Assembly: GCA_002392835.1 (NCBI GenBank)
Contig: DGHX01000127.1
Coordinates: 1-16,801, forward strand
Length of the DNA: 16,801 nucleotides
Source of the DNA: Prevotella sp. UBA3837
Lineage (GTDB): Bacteria; Bacteroidota; Bacteroidia; Bacteroidales; Bacteroidaceae
Direction: 5' to 3'
The notes beneath the pieces are model-generated. The model had not been told where the DNA came from and made no database searches. It saw only the letters and a list, made by a program, of their open reading frames with translations. Within the stretch, counting starts at the first letter, position 1, and each line of letters opens with the position of its first letter. This document shows positions 1-7,031 of the stretch, in pieces. A program made the translations under genes and the position numbers.

Positions 1-30
1 GCTTCCATCTGGTATTGAATCTTGCAAATT

Positions 31-111
31 TTTGCGTCGATTTTTGCGTCGATTTTGCGTCGATTTTGCGTCGATTTTCGATTTTTGCGTCGATTTTGCG
101 TCGATTTTCGA
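31..111. repeat. GCGTCGA tandem minisatellite
   Basis: Six copies of GCGTCGA separated by T-runs are seen, mostly with an 11-12 nt period. Two shortened units (TTTTCGA) lack the GCGT. There is also a higher-order duplication: the 25 bp at 57-81 recur exactly at 87-111. No credible gene covers it. A 79-codon open frame reads through the repeats and across the tRNA but looks accidental. Function is unknown; it lies downstream of the tRNA-His gene on the opposite edge from any seen CDS. Confidence 0.85.
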
Positions 112-164
112 CCCTAAAAGTTGGTCTCAGACCAAAAAGTTGGAACTCGTCCTCTTTAAATTGA

Positions 165-206
165 AATTCCGAGAACCCCTTTATTTACTGGGATTCTCGG
201 AAATTT
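165..206 (-). terminator. Probable terminator hairpin after tRNA-His
   Basis: The arms TTCCGAGAA (167-175) and TTCTCGGAA (194-202) are perfectly complementary. The stem is extended inward by CCC/GGG after one mismatch, with an AT-rich loop of about 12 nt. On the minus strand the hairpin sits about 20 nt past the 3' end of the tRNA and is followed by an A/U-rich tail rather than a long pure U-run, so termination is likely but not certain. Confidence 0.5.
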
Positions 207-224
207 CCTTTGTTTTCTTGCTTG

Positions 225-299
225 GGTGCCCGGACGGACTCGAACCGTCGACATTCAGAACCACAATCTGACGCTCTAACCAACTGAACTACGGGCACC
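225..299 (-). tRNA. tRNA-His (GTG)
   Basis: The reverse complement folds as a cloverleaf with the anticodon loop TTGTGGTT between pairing CAGA/TCTG sides, giving anticodon GTG. The T-arm contains GGTTCGAGTCC. The acceptor stem GTGCCCG/CGGGCAC is complete, and an extra 5' G opposite C73 is present, which is the hallmark of tRNA-His (G-1). The sequence after C73 is CAA, so the terminal CCA is not encoded and must be added after transcription. Confidence 0.95.
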
Positions 300-315
300 A
301 TCTGAATTGCGGGTG

Positions 316-347
316 CAAAGGTACGCATTTTATTTTGAACTGCCAAA
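316..347 (-). promoter_or_regulatory. Promoter of tRNA-His
   Basis: On the minus strand TTTG (344-347), exactly 20 nt, then TACCTTTG (316-323) match the Bacteroidota primary sigma-factor promoter (-33 TTTG, -7 TAnnTTTG). The tRNA 5' end lies 17 nt past the -7 element, so the precursor leader would be very short. Confidence 0.8.
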
Positions 348-404
348 CTTTTGGGCGTTTTTTTACGAAAAATATTTTCGTTGTGCCCCAAGGCAGTATT
401 CCGC

Positions 405-1664
405 TCAGAGGCTCATGAAGGCCTGCATGAACTGCTGGAGCCTGAGCAGCCCGTAGCTGCCGGCTGCGCAGGCCACCTCGTCGTAGGTCTGCACGTCGTC
501 GGCCGTGATGCCAGGGTGCCAGAAGAGGAAGGGCACGGGCTCTCCCACGTGTATGCGCATCTCCACGGGCGTGAGGTGGTCGGGCAGCACGGCTATGGCC
601 ACTGGCTCGGCCCATGTCGCCACCTCTTTATAAATAGGGGCTATGAGCCGCTGGTCCAGGTATTCAATGGTGCGCAGCTTCAGGTCGAGGTCGCCGTCGT
701 GGCCTGCCTCGTCGCTGGCCTCTACGTGCACGAAGACGAAGTCCTGGCGGCGCAGGGCGTCGATGGCGGCCTGTGCCTTGCCCTCGTAGTTGGTGTCGGC
801 CAGCCCGGTGGCTCCCTCCACCTCCACGATGTCGAGCCCGGCGTAGTGGCCTATGCCGCGTATGAGGTCGACGGCCGAGATGACCGATCCGCTCTTCACC
901 TGGGGGTACTGCTCCATCAGCGTCTGCATGCTGGGGCGGTAGCCGCCGCTCCAGGGCCAGATGCTGTTAGCCTGACGCATGCCCTGACGGGCCTTCTCCA
1001 CGTTGTAGGGGTGCTGCGTCAGCAGTTGCTGCGAGCGCAGGATGAGGTCGTTCAGCAGCTGTGCGGTCTCCTGTGGCGACAGTTCGCTGTCGTGCTCGCT
1101 GCTGCCTTCCTGCGGCCTGACGAGCAGCGGCTGCCACGGCTCGCCGGGATGGTCGTGGGGTGGGGCACAGACGATGTGCTTCGAGCCGCCCCGGATGATG
1201 AGCAGGTGGCGGTACTGTATGCCGGCTATGAACCTGACGCGCTCGGAACCCAGCTCGCGGTTGATGGGTGCGGCCAGCTCCTGGTTCAGGTAGTCTATGA
1301 GCAGGTGGGCATCGGCGGTCTGCAGGTTGCCGCCGTTGTGGGTTACTATCTTGCCGTCGGTCAGCGTGATGATGTTGCAGCGCAGTGCCAGGTCGTCGGC
1401 GCGCATCTCGTAGCCTATGCTGGCGGCTTCCAAGGGGCCGCGGCCCTCGTACACCTTGTTCAGGTCGTAGCCCAGGATGGCGGTGTTGGCCACCTCGCTG
1501 CCCGGGGGGAAGCCCTCGGGCACGGTGATGAGCCGGCCCGTGCGCCCTTGCCGGGCCAGCAGGTCCATAGTGGGCTTGTGGGCGTGCTGCAGCAGAGTCT
1601 GTCCGCCTAAGCGTTCTACGGGCAGGTCGGCCATGCCGTCGCCAAGTATGATGATGTGCTTCAT
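405..1664 (-). CDS. ApgM-type phosphoglycerate mutase homologue, probable homoserine kinase
   Basis: This 419-aa protein belongs to the alkaline-phosphatase superfamily, archaeal-type cofactor-independent phosphoglycerate mutase branch. Visible motifs are the N-terminal metal-binding GDGMAD (8-13), PGSEVANTAILGYD (54-67) containing the presumed nucleophile Ser56, and C-terminal metal ligands in DEAGHDGD and PDHLTP. The length is normal for the family. It starts 11 nt after the thrA stop, so the two are almost surely one transcript. Comparative genomics has proposed members of this family next to thrA as functional replacements for the missing GHMP-type homoserine kinase (ThrB) in Bacteroidota; the neighbour here fits that role better than glycolysis. 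The alternative is a true phosphoglycerate mutase. Family assignment is firm; the substrate is inferred from context. Confidence 0.88.
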   Translation of the reverse strand: MKHIIILGDGMADLPVERLGGQTLLQHAHKPTMDLLARQGRTGRLITVPEGFPPGSEVANTAILGYDLNKVYEGRGPLEAASIGYEMRADDLALRCNIITLTDGKIVTHNGGNLQTADAHLLIDYLNQELAAPINRELGSERVRFIAGIQYRHLLIIRGGSKHIVCAPPHDHPGEPWQPLLVRPQEGSSEHDSELSPQETAQLLNDLILRSQQLLTQHPYNVEKARQGMRQANSIWPWSGGYRPSMQTLMEQYPQVKSGSVISAVDLIRGIGHYAGLDIVEVEGATGLADTNYEGKAQAAIDALRRQDFVFVHVEASDEAGHDGDLDLKLRTIEYLDQRLIAPIYKEVATWAEPVAIAVLPDHLTPVEMRIHVGEPVPFLFWHPGITADDVQTYDEVACAAGSYGLLRLQQFMQAFMSL

Positions 1665-1675
1665 TGTCTCTGTTT

Positions 1676-4141
1676 TTATATGTTAGCTATGCTCATGATG
1701 TTGGCGAAGACGCCTGCGGCGGTGACTCCGGCTCCGGCTCCGTAGCCCTGTATGAGCATGGGATATTCGCGGTAGCGCTCGGTGGTGAGCAGCACGATGT
1801 TGTTCGAGCCCTCAAGTCCGTAGAAGGGGTGGTGCTGGCTGACGGCCTCCAGCGATACCGACGTGTGTCCGTCCTCCAGCTTGGCCACGAAGCGCCAGCG
1901 CTTGTGCTCGCTTTCGAGCACCTGTCGGCGTGCTTCGAAGTCGGCATCCAGGGTAGGCAGGTTCCGCCAGAAGTCGTCGATGGTGCCCTCGAAGAAGCTG
2001 TCGGGCATGAAGAGGTGCTTCTCCACGTCGTCCTGCTCCACCTGGTATCCGGCCTCGCGTGCCAGTATGACGAGCTTGCGTATGACGTCCTTGCCGCAGA
2101 GGTCGATGCGGGGGTCGGGCTCGGAGTAGCCTTTCTCCTTAGCCATGCGCACGGTCTGGCTGAAGGGTACGTCGGCCGATATGGTGTTGAAGATGTAGTT
2201 CAGCGTGCCCGAGAGTACGGCCTCAATGCGCAGGATCTTGTCGCCCGAGGCCAGCAGGTCGCCGATGGTGCCGATGATGGGCAGTCCGGCGCCGACGTTG
2301 GTCTCGAAGAGGAACTTGATGCCCTTCTTGAGTGCGGTGTTCTTCAGGCGGGCATAGGCGTCGTAGGGTCCCGAGGCGGCTATCTTGTTGGCAGTGACCA
2401 CTGAGATGTTATGGTCGAGGAGGTCCTGATAGAGTGCCGACACGTCGGCCGAGGCGGTGCAGTCTACGAAGACGGAGTTGAAGATGTTCATCTGTATGAT
2501 CTCGTCGCGCAGCCGCTGTATGTTGCTCTCGGGAGCAGCGTCCAGCTGCTGTCGGTAGGTGCGCAGGTCTATGCCGTCGCGACAGAAGATGGCTTTCTTC
2601 GACGAGGCTATGCCCACCACCTTCAGCTTCAGCTGCCGGGTGTCCTTCAGCTTCTTGTACTGCGAGTTAATCTGCTCCAGAAGGTTGCCGCCCACGGTGC
2701 CCACACCGCATACGAAGAGGTTGAGCACCTTGTATTCGGACAGGAAGAACGAGTCGTGGAGCACGTTGAGCGACTTGCGCAGGTACTTGGCGTCTACGAC
2801 GAATGATATGTTGGTCTCTGATGCTCCCTGTGCGCAGGCTATGACGCTGATGCCGCTGCGGCCCAGCGTGCCGAAGAGCTTGCCGGCTATGCCGGGCGTG
2901 TGCTTCATGTTCTCGCCCACGATGGCTATGGTGGCCAGCCCGCGCTCGGCCTGCATGGGGAACATGGCGCCGGTCACTATCTCCTTGGCAAACTCCACGT
3001 TGAGCACCTCGACGGCCCGGTCGGCATCCTCGTCGCGCACGCCGATGGAGGTGCTGTTCTCTGACGAGGCCTGCGACACCATGAACACCGAGATGCCGTT
3101 CTCGGCCAGGGTGGAGAAGATGCGGCGGTTGACGCCGATGACGCCCACCATGGAAAGGCCGGTGACGGTGATGAGGGTGGTGCCCTTGATGCTGGAGATG
3201 CCCTTGATGGGCTTGCGGTCGTCGTCAATCTTCTGCATGATGAGCGTGCCGGGGTGCGTGGGGTTGAAGGTGTTCTTCACCTTGATGGGTATGTTCTTCA
3301 CGCAGACGGGGTAGATGGTGGGCGGGTATACCACCTTGGCGCCGAAGTTGCACAGCTCCATGGCCTCGACATAGCTGAGCTCGTTGATGGTGTAGGCGGT
3401 CTTGATGACGCGTGGGTCGGCGGTCATGAAGCCGTCGACGTCGGTCCATATCTCCAGCACCTCGGCATCGAGGGCAGCGGCGATGATGGCCGCCGTGTAG
3501 TCGCTGCCGCCGCGGCCCAGGTTGGTGGTCTCCAGCGTGTCGCGGTCGCGGGCTATGAAACCGGGTACTACGGCCACCGTTCCTGTGGCGGTGGCTCCTG
3601 TGGCGTTGTCAGCACTGCAGATGGGGGCGAAAGCCTGACGCACCAGACGGTAGGTAAGGTCGGCATCGAGCACATGCTTGCCCTGTTTGCGCACGGTACG
3701 GATAAAGTCGCGCGAGTTCATGCGCACGCCGCCGTTGATGAGCGTGGCCACGATGTGCGAGCTGAGGCGCTCGCCGTAACTCACGATGGCAGCCTCGGTC
3801 TTGGGGCTGAGGTCGTGGATGAGGAATACACCGTAGTAGATGGACTCCAGCTCGCGGAAGAAGGAACTGATGGTGGCGCTCAGGGTGTCGCGCGTGTCAC
3901 CGGGGGTGAAGAGGGCCTCGATCATGTCGAAGTGGCGCTGCTTCATGGCCTGGAACTCCTGGCGCCACCCGTCGTCGCCCTTCAGGGCCAGGCGCGACGT
4001 GGCCAGCAGGCGGTCGGTGATGCCGCCAAGGGCGCTCACTACTACCACCACGGGCGTCGGCTCGCCCTCGACGATGCGCTTCAGGTTGAGGATACTTTCT
4101 ACGGAACCCACACTGGTGCCGCCGAATTTCATTACTTTCAT
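1676..4141 (-). CDS. thrA: Bifunctional aspartokinase / homoserine dehydrogenase
   Basis: This 821-aa fusion catalyses the first and third steps from aspartate to threonine, phosphorylating aspartate and reducing aspartate semialdehyde. The aspartokinase domain (about 1-300) has KFGGTSVG (5-12) and GRGGSDYTAAI (209-219). Two ACT regulatory repeats follow (about 320-465, with SQASSENSTSIGV at 356-368 and GASETNISFVV at 439-449). The homoserine dehydrogenase domain has the NAD(P)-binding GVGTVGG (479-485) and the active-site stretch SEPDPRIDLCGKDV (673-686). I chose the ATG at 4141 (MKVMKFGGTS); a longer frame would need a GTG and adds 17 residues not typical of the family. The ACT domains suggest feedback inhibition by threonine. 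It is first in an operon with the ApgM-like gene and is transcribed from half of a symmetric divergent promoter. Confidence 0.97.
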   Translation of the reverse strand: MKVMKFGGTSVGSVESILNLKRIVEGEPTPVVVVVSALGGITDRLLATSRLALKGDDGWRQEFQAMKQRHFDMIEALFTPGDTRDTLSATISSFFRELESIYYGVFLIHDLSPKTEAAIVSYGERLSSHIVATLINGGVRMNSRDFIRTVRKQGKHVLDADLTYRLVRQAFAPICSADNATGATATGTVAVVPGFIARDRDTLETTNLGRGGSDYTAAIIAAALDAEVLEIWTDVDGFMTADPRVIKTAYTINELSYVEAMELCNFGAKVVYPPTIYPVCVKNIPIKVKNTFNPTHPGTLIMQKIDDDRKPIKGISSIKGTTLITVTGLSMVGVIGVNRRIFSTLAENGISVFMVSQASSENSTSIGVRDEDADRAVEVLNVEFAKEIVTGAMFPMQAERGLATIAIVGENMKHTPGIAGKLFGTLGRSGISVIACAQGASETNISFVVDAKYLRKSLNVLHDSFFLSEYKVLNLFVCGVGTVGGNLLEQINSQYKKLKDTRQLKLKVVGIASSKKAIFCRDGIDLRTYRQQLDAAPESNIQRLRDEIIQMNIFNSVFVDCTASADVSALYQDLLDHNISVVTANKIAASGPYDAYARLKNTALKKGIKFLFETNVGAGLPIIGTIGDLLASGDKILRIEAVLSGTLNYIFNTISADVPFSQTVRMAKEKGYSEPDPRIDLCGKDVIRKLVILAREAGYQVEQDDVEKHLFMPDSFFEGTIDDFWRNLPTLDADFEARRQVLESEHKRWRFVAKLEDGHTSVSLEAVSQHHPFYGLEGSNNIVLLTTERYREYPMLIQGYGAGAGVTAAGVFANIMSIANI

Positions 4142-4214
4142 TATTGTGTCTGTTTTGGTTTCTGTCGTCAGCCCGGCAGCGCATTTTGACACGCTGCTGA
4201 GCGGTTTTGCGCTG

Positions 4215-4246
4215 CAAAGGTACGGAAAAGTTTGGAGGTTTGCAAA
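4215..4246 (-). promoter_or_regulatory. Promoter of thrA operon
   Basis: Minus-strand TTTG (4243-4246), 20 nt, TACCTTTG (4215-4222). The expected transcript start is near 4208, giving a 5' leader of about 67 nt before the thrA ATG. The -33 element lies inside the right arm of the inverted repeat, so polymerase binding should exclude the opposite promoter. Confidence 0.85.
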
Positions 4247-4262
4247 CTTTTCCGTACCTTTG
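4231..4262 (+). promoter_or_regulatory. Promoter of the TPR/rlu operon
   Basis: Plus-strand TTTG (4231-4234), 20 nt, TACCTTTG (4255-4262). The ATG of the TPR gene is only about 20 nt past the -7 element, so the mRNA leader would be around 12 nt and nearly leaderless. Confidence 0.85.
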
Positions 4263-4281
4263 CACGAAAATTACACATAAA

Positions 4282-5157
4282 ATGGGATTCTGGAAAACTT
4301 TTTTTGGCGGAGAAGCCAATCCTGATGAAGAGAAGAAGAGCGCCGACGAGCGCAATTTCGACCTGTTGAAGTACGACGGTGTGAAGGCCATGCGCATGGG
4401 ACAGTTCGACTATGCCGTGAAGTGCTTTACGAAGGCACTGCTGACGAAGGACGACCCCGAGGTGCACGACTACCTGTCGAGGGCCTACCTGCAGACAGGG
4501 CGGCTTGATGACTCGCTGTCCGAGCTGCACAAGCTGATGGCTCATGACCCTGACAACGTGAACGTGGTGCTGCAGGCGGCCAGCGTGGCCTTTGTGAAGG
4601 AGGACTACGACACGATGTCGCAGCTGTGTCAGCAGGCCATCGGCATGGATGGCACCAATGCCCTGGCGCACCTGTTCTATGCCAAGGCGGCGGTGGGGCA
4701 GGGCGACCTGGTGCAGGGCATAGCCCGGATGACGAAGAGCATCGCGCTGGACGAGAGCATGGGCGACGTACGCCTGCTGCGCGCACAGACGCTGATGAAA
4801 ATGGGCGATCTGGAGGCTGCTGCTGACGACGTGGAGTGGCTTTGTGCACACACTGAGGACAACGAGGACGTGCTGCTGCTGCAGGCACGGCTGGAGGCGG
4901 CACGCGGCAACAGCGAGCTGGCCATCGGCATCTATGGACATGTGGTTGACGTGAACCCCTTCTGCGCCGATGCCTTCCGCGAAAGGGGAAAGCTGAGGCT
5001 GGAACAGGGTGACAAGCAAGGCGCCGAGGAAGACATGAAGATGGTGCTGGAGCTGAACCCACAGGAGATGGCCGACGTCAGCGGAGAGTATTCTGCCGAA
5101 GGCATAGAGCAGAAAGTAAAGCAGCAATACTCGAATCTTAACCCATTTGGTATCTGA
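4282..5157 (+). CDS. Tetratricopeptide repeat protein
   Basis: This 291-aa protein has no signal peptide or membrane segment, so it is probably cytoplasmic. From about residue 26 to 262 it is built of consecutive 34-residue helical hairpins of TPR type, with typical A-x-x-x-G-x-x-D/E-x-A patterns (for example 34-50, 68-84, 134-152 and 203-220), making six to seven repeats. TPR arrays act as protein-binding scaffolds; no catalytic motif is seen and the partner is unknown. The start ATG at 4282 follows the promoter closely and gives MGFWKTFFGG; an upstream in-frame start would lie inside the promoter. It is followed after 5 nt by the pseudouridine synthase gene, so they are cotranscribed. Confidence 0.88.
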   Translation: MGFWKTFFGGEANPDEEKKSADERNFDLLKYDGVKAMRMGQFDYAVKCFTKALLTKDDPEVHDYLSRAYLQTGRLDDSLSELHKLMAHDPDNVNVVLQAASVAFVKEDYDTMSQLCQQAIGMDGTNALAHLFYAKAAVGQGDLVQGIARMTKSIALDESMGDVRLLRAQTLMKMGDLEAAADDVEWLCAHTEDNEDVLLLQARLEAARGNSELAIGIYGHVVDVNPFCADAFRERGKLRLEQGDKQGAEEDMKMVLELNPQEMADVSGEYSAEGIEQKVKQQYSNLNPFGI

Positions 5158-5162
5158 ATGTT

Positions 5163-6059
5163 ATGAGACTGAATACAGGATATAACCGTGAGGGCGACTA
5201 CGCCCACTACAGCGTTGACGAGGCAGCCCCGCTGCTGGAGTGGCTTTTGCGAAATTTGGGCGAGAGCCGCAGCAAGGTGAAGGCCACCCTGCAAGGGCGT
5301 GGCATCAAGGTCGACGGCAAGACGGTGACGCAGTTCGACTACCCCTTGCAGCCCGGCATGAAGGTGGCGGTGAGCAAGACGAAGCGCAACCAGCAGTCGT
5401 TCAAGAGCCGATATGTGAAGATAGTGTATGAAGACCGCTGGCTCGTCGTCATAGAGAAGAACATCGGTATCCTGTCAATGGCAGCAGGACATTCATCGCT
5501 GAACGTGAAGAGCGTCCTCGACGACTACTTCCACCGCTCAAGGCAGAAGTGCACGGCCCACGTGGTGCACCGTCTGGACCGCGATACCAGCGGCCTCATG
5601 GTCTACGCTAAGGACATGGAGACAGAACAGCTGCTGGAGCATAACTGGCATCAGATAGTCTACGACCGGCGCTACGTGGCAGTGGTCAGCGGAGAGATGG
5701 AGCAGGATGAGGGAACGGTGCGAAACTGGCTGAAGGACAACAAGGCTTACGTCACCTATTCCTCGCCGGTGGACAACGGCGGAAAGCTGGCCATCACACA
5801 TTGGCACGTGCTGGACCGCACCACCGACCACTCGCTGGTGGAGTTCCAGTTGGAGACGGGGCGGAAAAACCAGATTCGTGTGCACTCCGCCGACATGGGG
5901 CACCCTGTGTGTGGCGACGTGAAGTATGGCAACGGCGATGATCCCCTGCACCGACTGTGCCTGCACGCCTGGCTGCTGTGCTTCACCCACCCCGTGACAG
6001 GCGAGCGCATGGAGTTTCAGACGCCGGTTCCCACGGCCTTCCGCCAGCTGTTCAGATAA
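5163..6059 (+). CDS. RluA-family pseudouridine synthase
   Basis: This 298-aa enzyme isomerises uridine to pseudouridine in structured RNA, usually rRNA in this family. An S4-like RNA-binding domain occupies about residues 20-75. The catalytic domain follows, with HRLDRDTSGL at 136-145; Asp139 is the expected catalytic residue. The C-terminal ETGRKNQIRVH (231-241) and the HPVCGD stretch (247-252) are also diagnostic of the RluA/RluC/RluD group. Length matches the family. Which rRNA position it modifies cannot be read from the sequence, so no specific symbol is given. It starts 5 nt after the TPR gene and shares its promoter. Confidence 0.95.
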   Translation: MRLNTGYNREGDYAHYSVDEAAPLLEWLLRNLGESRSKVKATLQGRGIKVDGKTVTQFDYPLQPGMKVAVSKTKRNQQSFKSRYVKIVYEDRWLVVIEKNIGILSMAAGHSSLNVKSVLDDYFHRSRQKCTAHVVHRLDRDTSGLMVYAKDMETEQLLEHNWHQIVYDRRYVAVVSGEMEQDEGTVRNWLKDNKAYVTYSSPVDNGGKLAITHWHVLDRTTDHSLVEFQLETGRKNQIRVHSADMGHPVCGDVKYGNGDDPLHRLCLHAWLLCFTHPVTGERMEFQTPVPTAFRQLFR

Positions 6060-6094
6060 AATGGTTGTGTCCCCTTCACTTTAAAAACAGGCTT

Positions 6095-6310
6095 ATGAGC
6101 GAGACAGGATTCTATATTTTTGCCGTGATAGCCATCATCATTGTGGCTCTGCTACTGAGGCACATCGTGACATGCCTGATGCGCACGGTGGTGATTGTCG
6201 TGCTGCTGGTGGTGCTGGCGGCGGTCTATTATTTCTTTGTGGGTCAGTACGACCCCGAGATGCACGACGCCGTTGAGAACGCGCTGCAGGAGTACAAGAA
6301 CCGTCACTGA
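6095..6310 (+). CDS. Small two-helix membrane protein, unknown function
   Basis: This 71-aa protein has two hydrophobic segments (about 6-22 and 31-49) separated by a short basic loop, RHIVTCLMR, and followed by a charged amphipathic tail (QYDPEMHDAVENALQEYKNRH). It is predicted to be an inner-membrane hairpin with both ends on the same side. It lies 35 nt after the pseudouridine synthase and is probably the last gene of that transcript. I chose the ATG at 6095 because the longer frame upstream reads into the previous gene. Its stop codon overlaps the end of the convergent HD gene by 7 nt. I do not recognise the family. Confidence 0.65.
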   Translation: MSETGFYIFAVIAIIIVALLLRHIVTCLMRTVVIVVLLVVLAAVYYFFVGQYDPEMHDAVENALQEYKNRH

Positions 6311-6957
6311 GTGCTGGCGGCGGCAGCCGTCTCTTCGTCGAAGTACTTGTCAAAGCGCTGGCGCAACGCCTCGGGATTGGCAATGACGGCACGCAGCTCG
6401 TTCAGCCGCTGCTCGTTGGCCGACCCCGGAATCCACAGGCGTATGTAGCCGTGGGCCGAGTATTTCTGGTCCATGTGCTCGCTGAAGCGCAGCCACTGCT
6501 GCTCGCGGTCCAGTTCGGGGTAGTTACTCAGTCCGTACTGCACCGTGCGGCGGAACACCTGCTCGGGGTCTATGTCGCGGTCAGCCTCAGCCACTATCTT
6601 GCCGTAAAGGCTGCGGGGAGCACGCGAGGCAGAGGCGCGATGGTCTTCAACCGCTTCTTTCATGATGTTTATCTGCTCGGCTGTGAACCAGCGCTTTAAG
6701 CGAGCATCCTGTGCCAGAATCTTCCCGCCGGTAATGTGGTGAATGGCACGAGGTCCCTGCATGCCCAGGTCGTGGTAGGCGGCAATGGTGTAGGCCATGT
6801 CGACATCGGCGCCGGTGCGCATGGCCAACTCGAGGGTGCGGCGTATGACGCGCGTCACATGTTCCATGTTGTGAGCTTTGTCGAAGGCGGCATAGCGGGG
6901 CAGTATCTGCGTTTCAACAAACTCCATCAGGTCAAGGCTCGGACTGTTCTTTTGCAT
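6304..6957 (-). CDS. HD-domain phosphohydrolase
   Basis: This 217-aa protein carries an HD metal-dependent phosphohydrolase domain. Likely metal ligands are His33 (AHNMEHV), the His62-Asp63 pair (AYHDLG) and Asp126 (AEADRD). His29 and the HH at 73-74 are additional conserved-looking residues. There is no signal peptide, so it is expected in the cytoplasm. HD proteins of this size hydrolyse phosphoesters of nucleotides or related small molecules; the substrate is not identifiable here. It has its own promoter, divergent from menA, and ends convergently with a small membrane-protein gene. The C-terminal tail EETAAAASTQ is low complexity. Confidence 0.85.
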   Translation of the reverse strand: MQKNSPSLDLMEFVETQILPRYAAFDKAHNMEHVTRVIRRTLELAMRTGADVDMAYTIAAYHDLGMQGPRAIHHITGGKILAQDARLKRWFTAEQINIMKEAVEDHRASASRAPRSLYGKIVAEADRDIDPEQVFRRTVQYGLSNYPELDREQQWLRFSEHMDQKYSAHGYIRLWIPGSANEQRLNELRAVIANPEALRQRFDKYFDEETAAAASTQ

Positions 6958-6975
6958 AAGATTTTAGTTTGAAAG

Positions 6976-7007
6976 TTTGCAAATGTAGCAATTATTATTT
7001 ACTTTTG
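6976..7007 (+). promoter_or_regulatory. Promoter of menA
   Basis: Plus-strand TTTG (6976-6979), 20 nt, TACTTTTG (7000-7007), a full match to the Bacteroidota promoter pattern. The menA ATG is 24 nt beyond the -7 element. Confidence 0.8.
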
Positions 7008-7010
7008 CAA
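6980..7010 (-). promoter_or_regulatory. Promoter of the HD-domain gene
   Basis: On the minus strand the -7 element TACATTTG (6980-6987) is preceded at 20-nt spacing by TTG (7008-7010), a slightly weaker -33 box. It interleaves with the menA promoter, so the two should compete for polymerase. Confidence 0.65.
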
Positions 7011-7031
7011 GCGATTTCAGAAAAAAGTACG

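Larger units (their letters stand above)
4213..4264. repeat. Perfect 22-bp inverted repeat holding divergent promoters
   Basis: The arms at 4213-4234 and 4243-4264 are exact reverse complements, separated by 8 nt (GAGGTTTG). Each arm begins or ends with the -7 element CAAAGGTA/TACCTTTG and includes the -33 element of the opposite promoter. The inverted repeat therefore arises from two superimposed, near-identical promoters facing away from each other. Confidence 0.95.

Noticed and set aside
32..271. 79-codon open frame over the GCGTCGA repeats
   Set aside because: It reads through tandem repeats and antisense across the tRNA-His gene; the protein is just repeated FCVDFASIFD.
365..381. ACGAAAAATATTTTCGT hairpin as terminator of the thr operon
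   Set aside because: On the minus strand it is followed by an A-run, not a U-run, and the stem is AT-rich, so intrinsic termination is not supported.
351..1610. Long open frame antisense to the ApgM-like gene (also similar antisense frames over thrA, fabD, the TPR and polyprenyl synthase genes)
   Set aside because: Open antisense frames are expected in GC-rich coding DNA; the translations are low-complexity and show no family motif, while the sense frames carry complete catalytic motifs.
4142..4192. Threonine-rich leader peptide (LTTETKTDTI) as a thrL-like attenuator before thrA
   Set aside because: The stretch is in frame with thrA and has no stop codon, starts at GTG, and no terminator/antiterminator pair of hairpins is visible.
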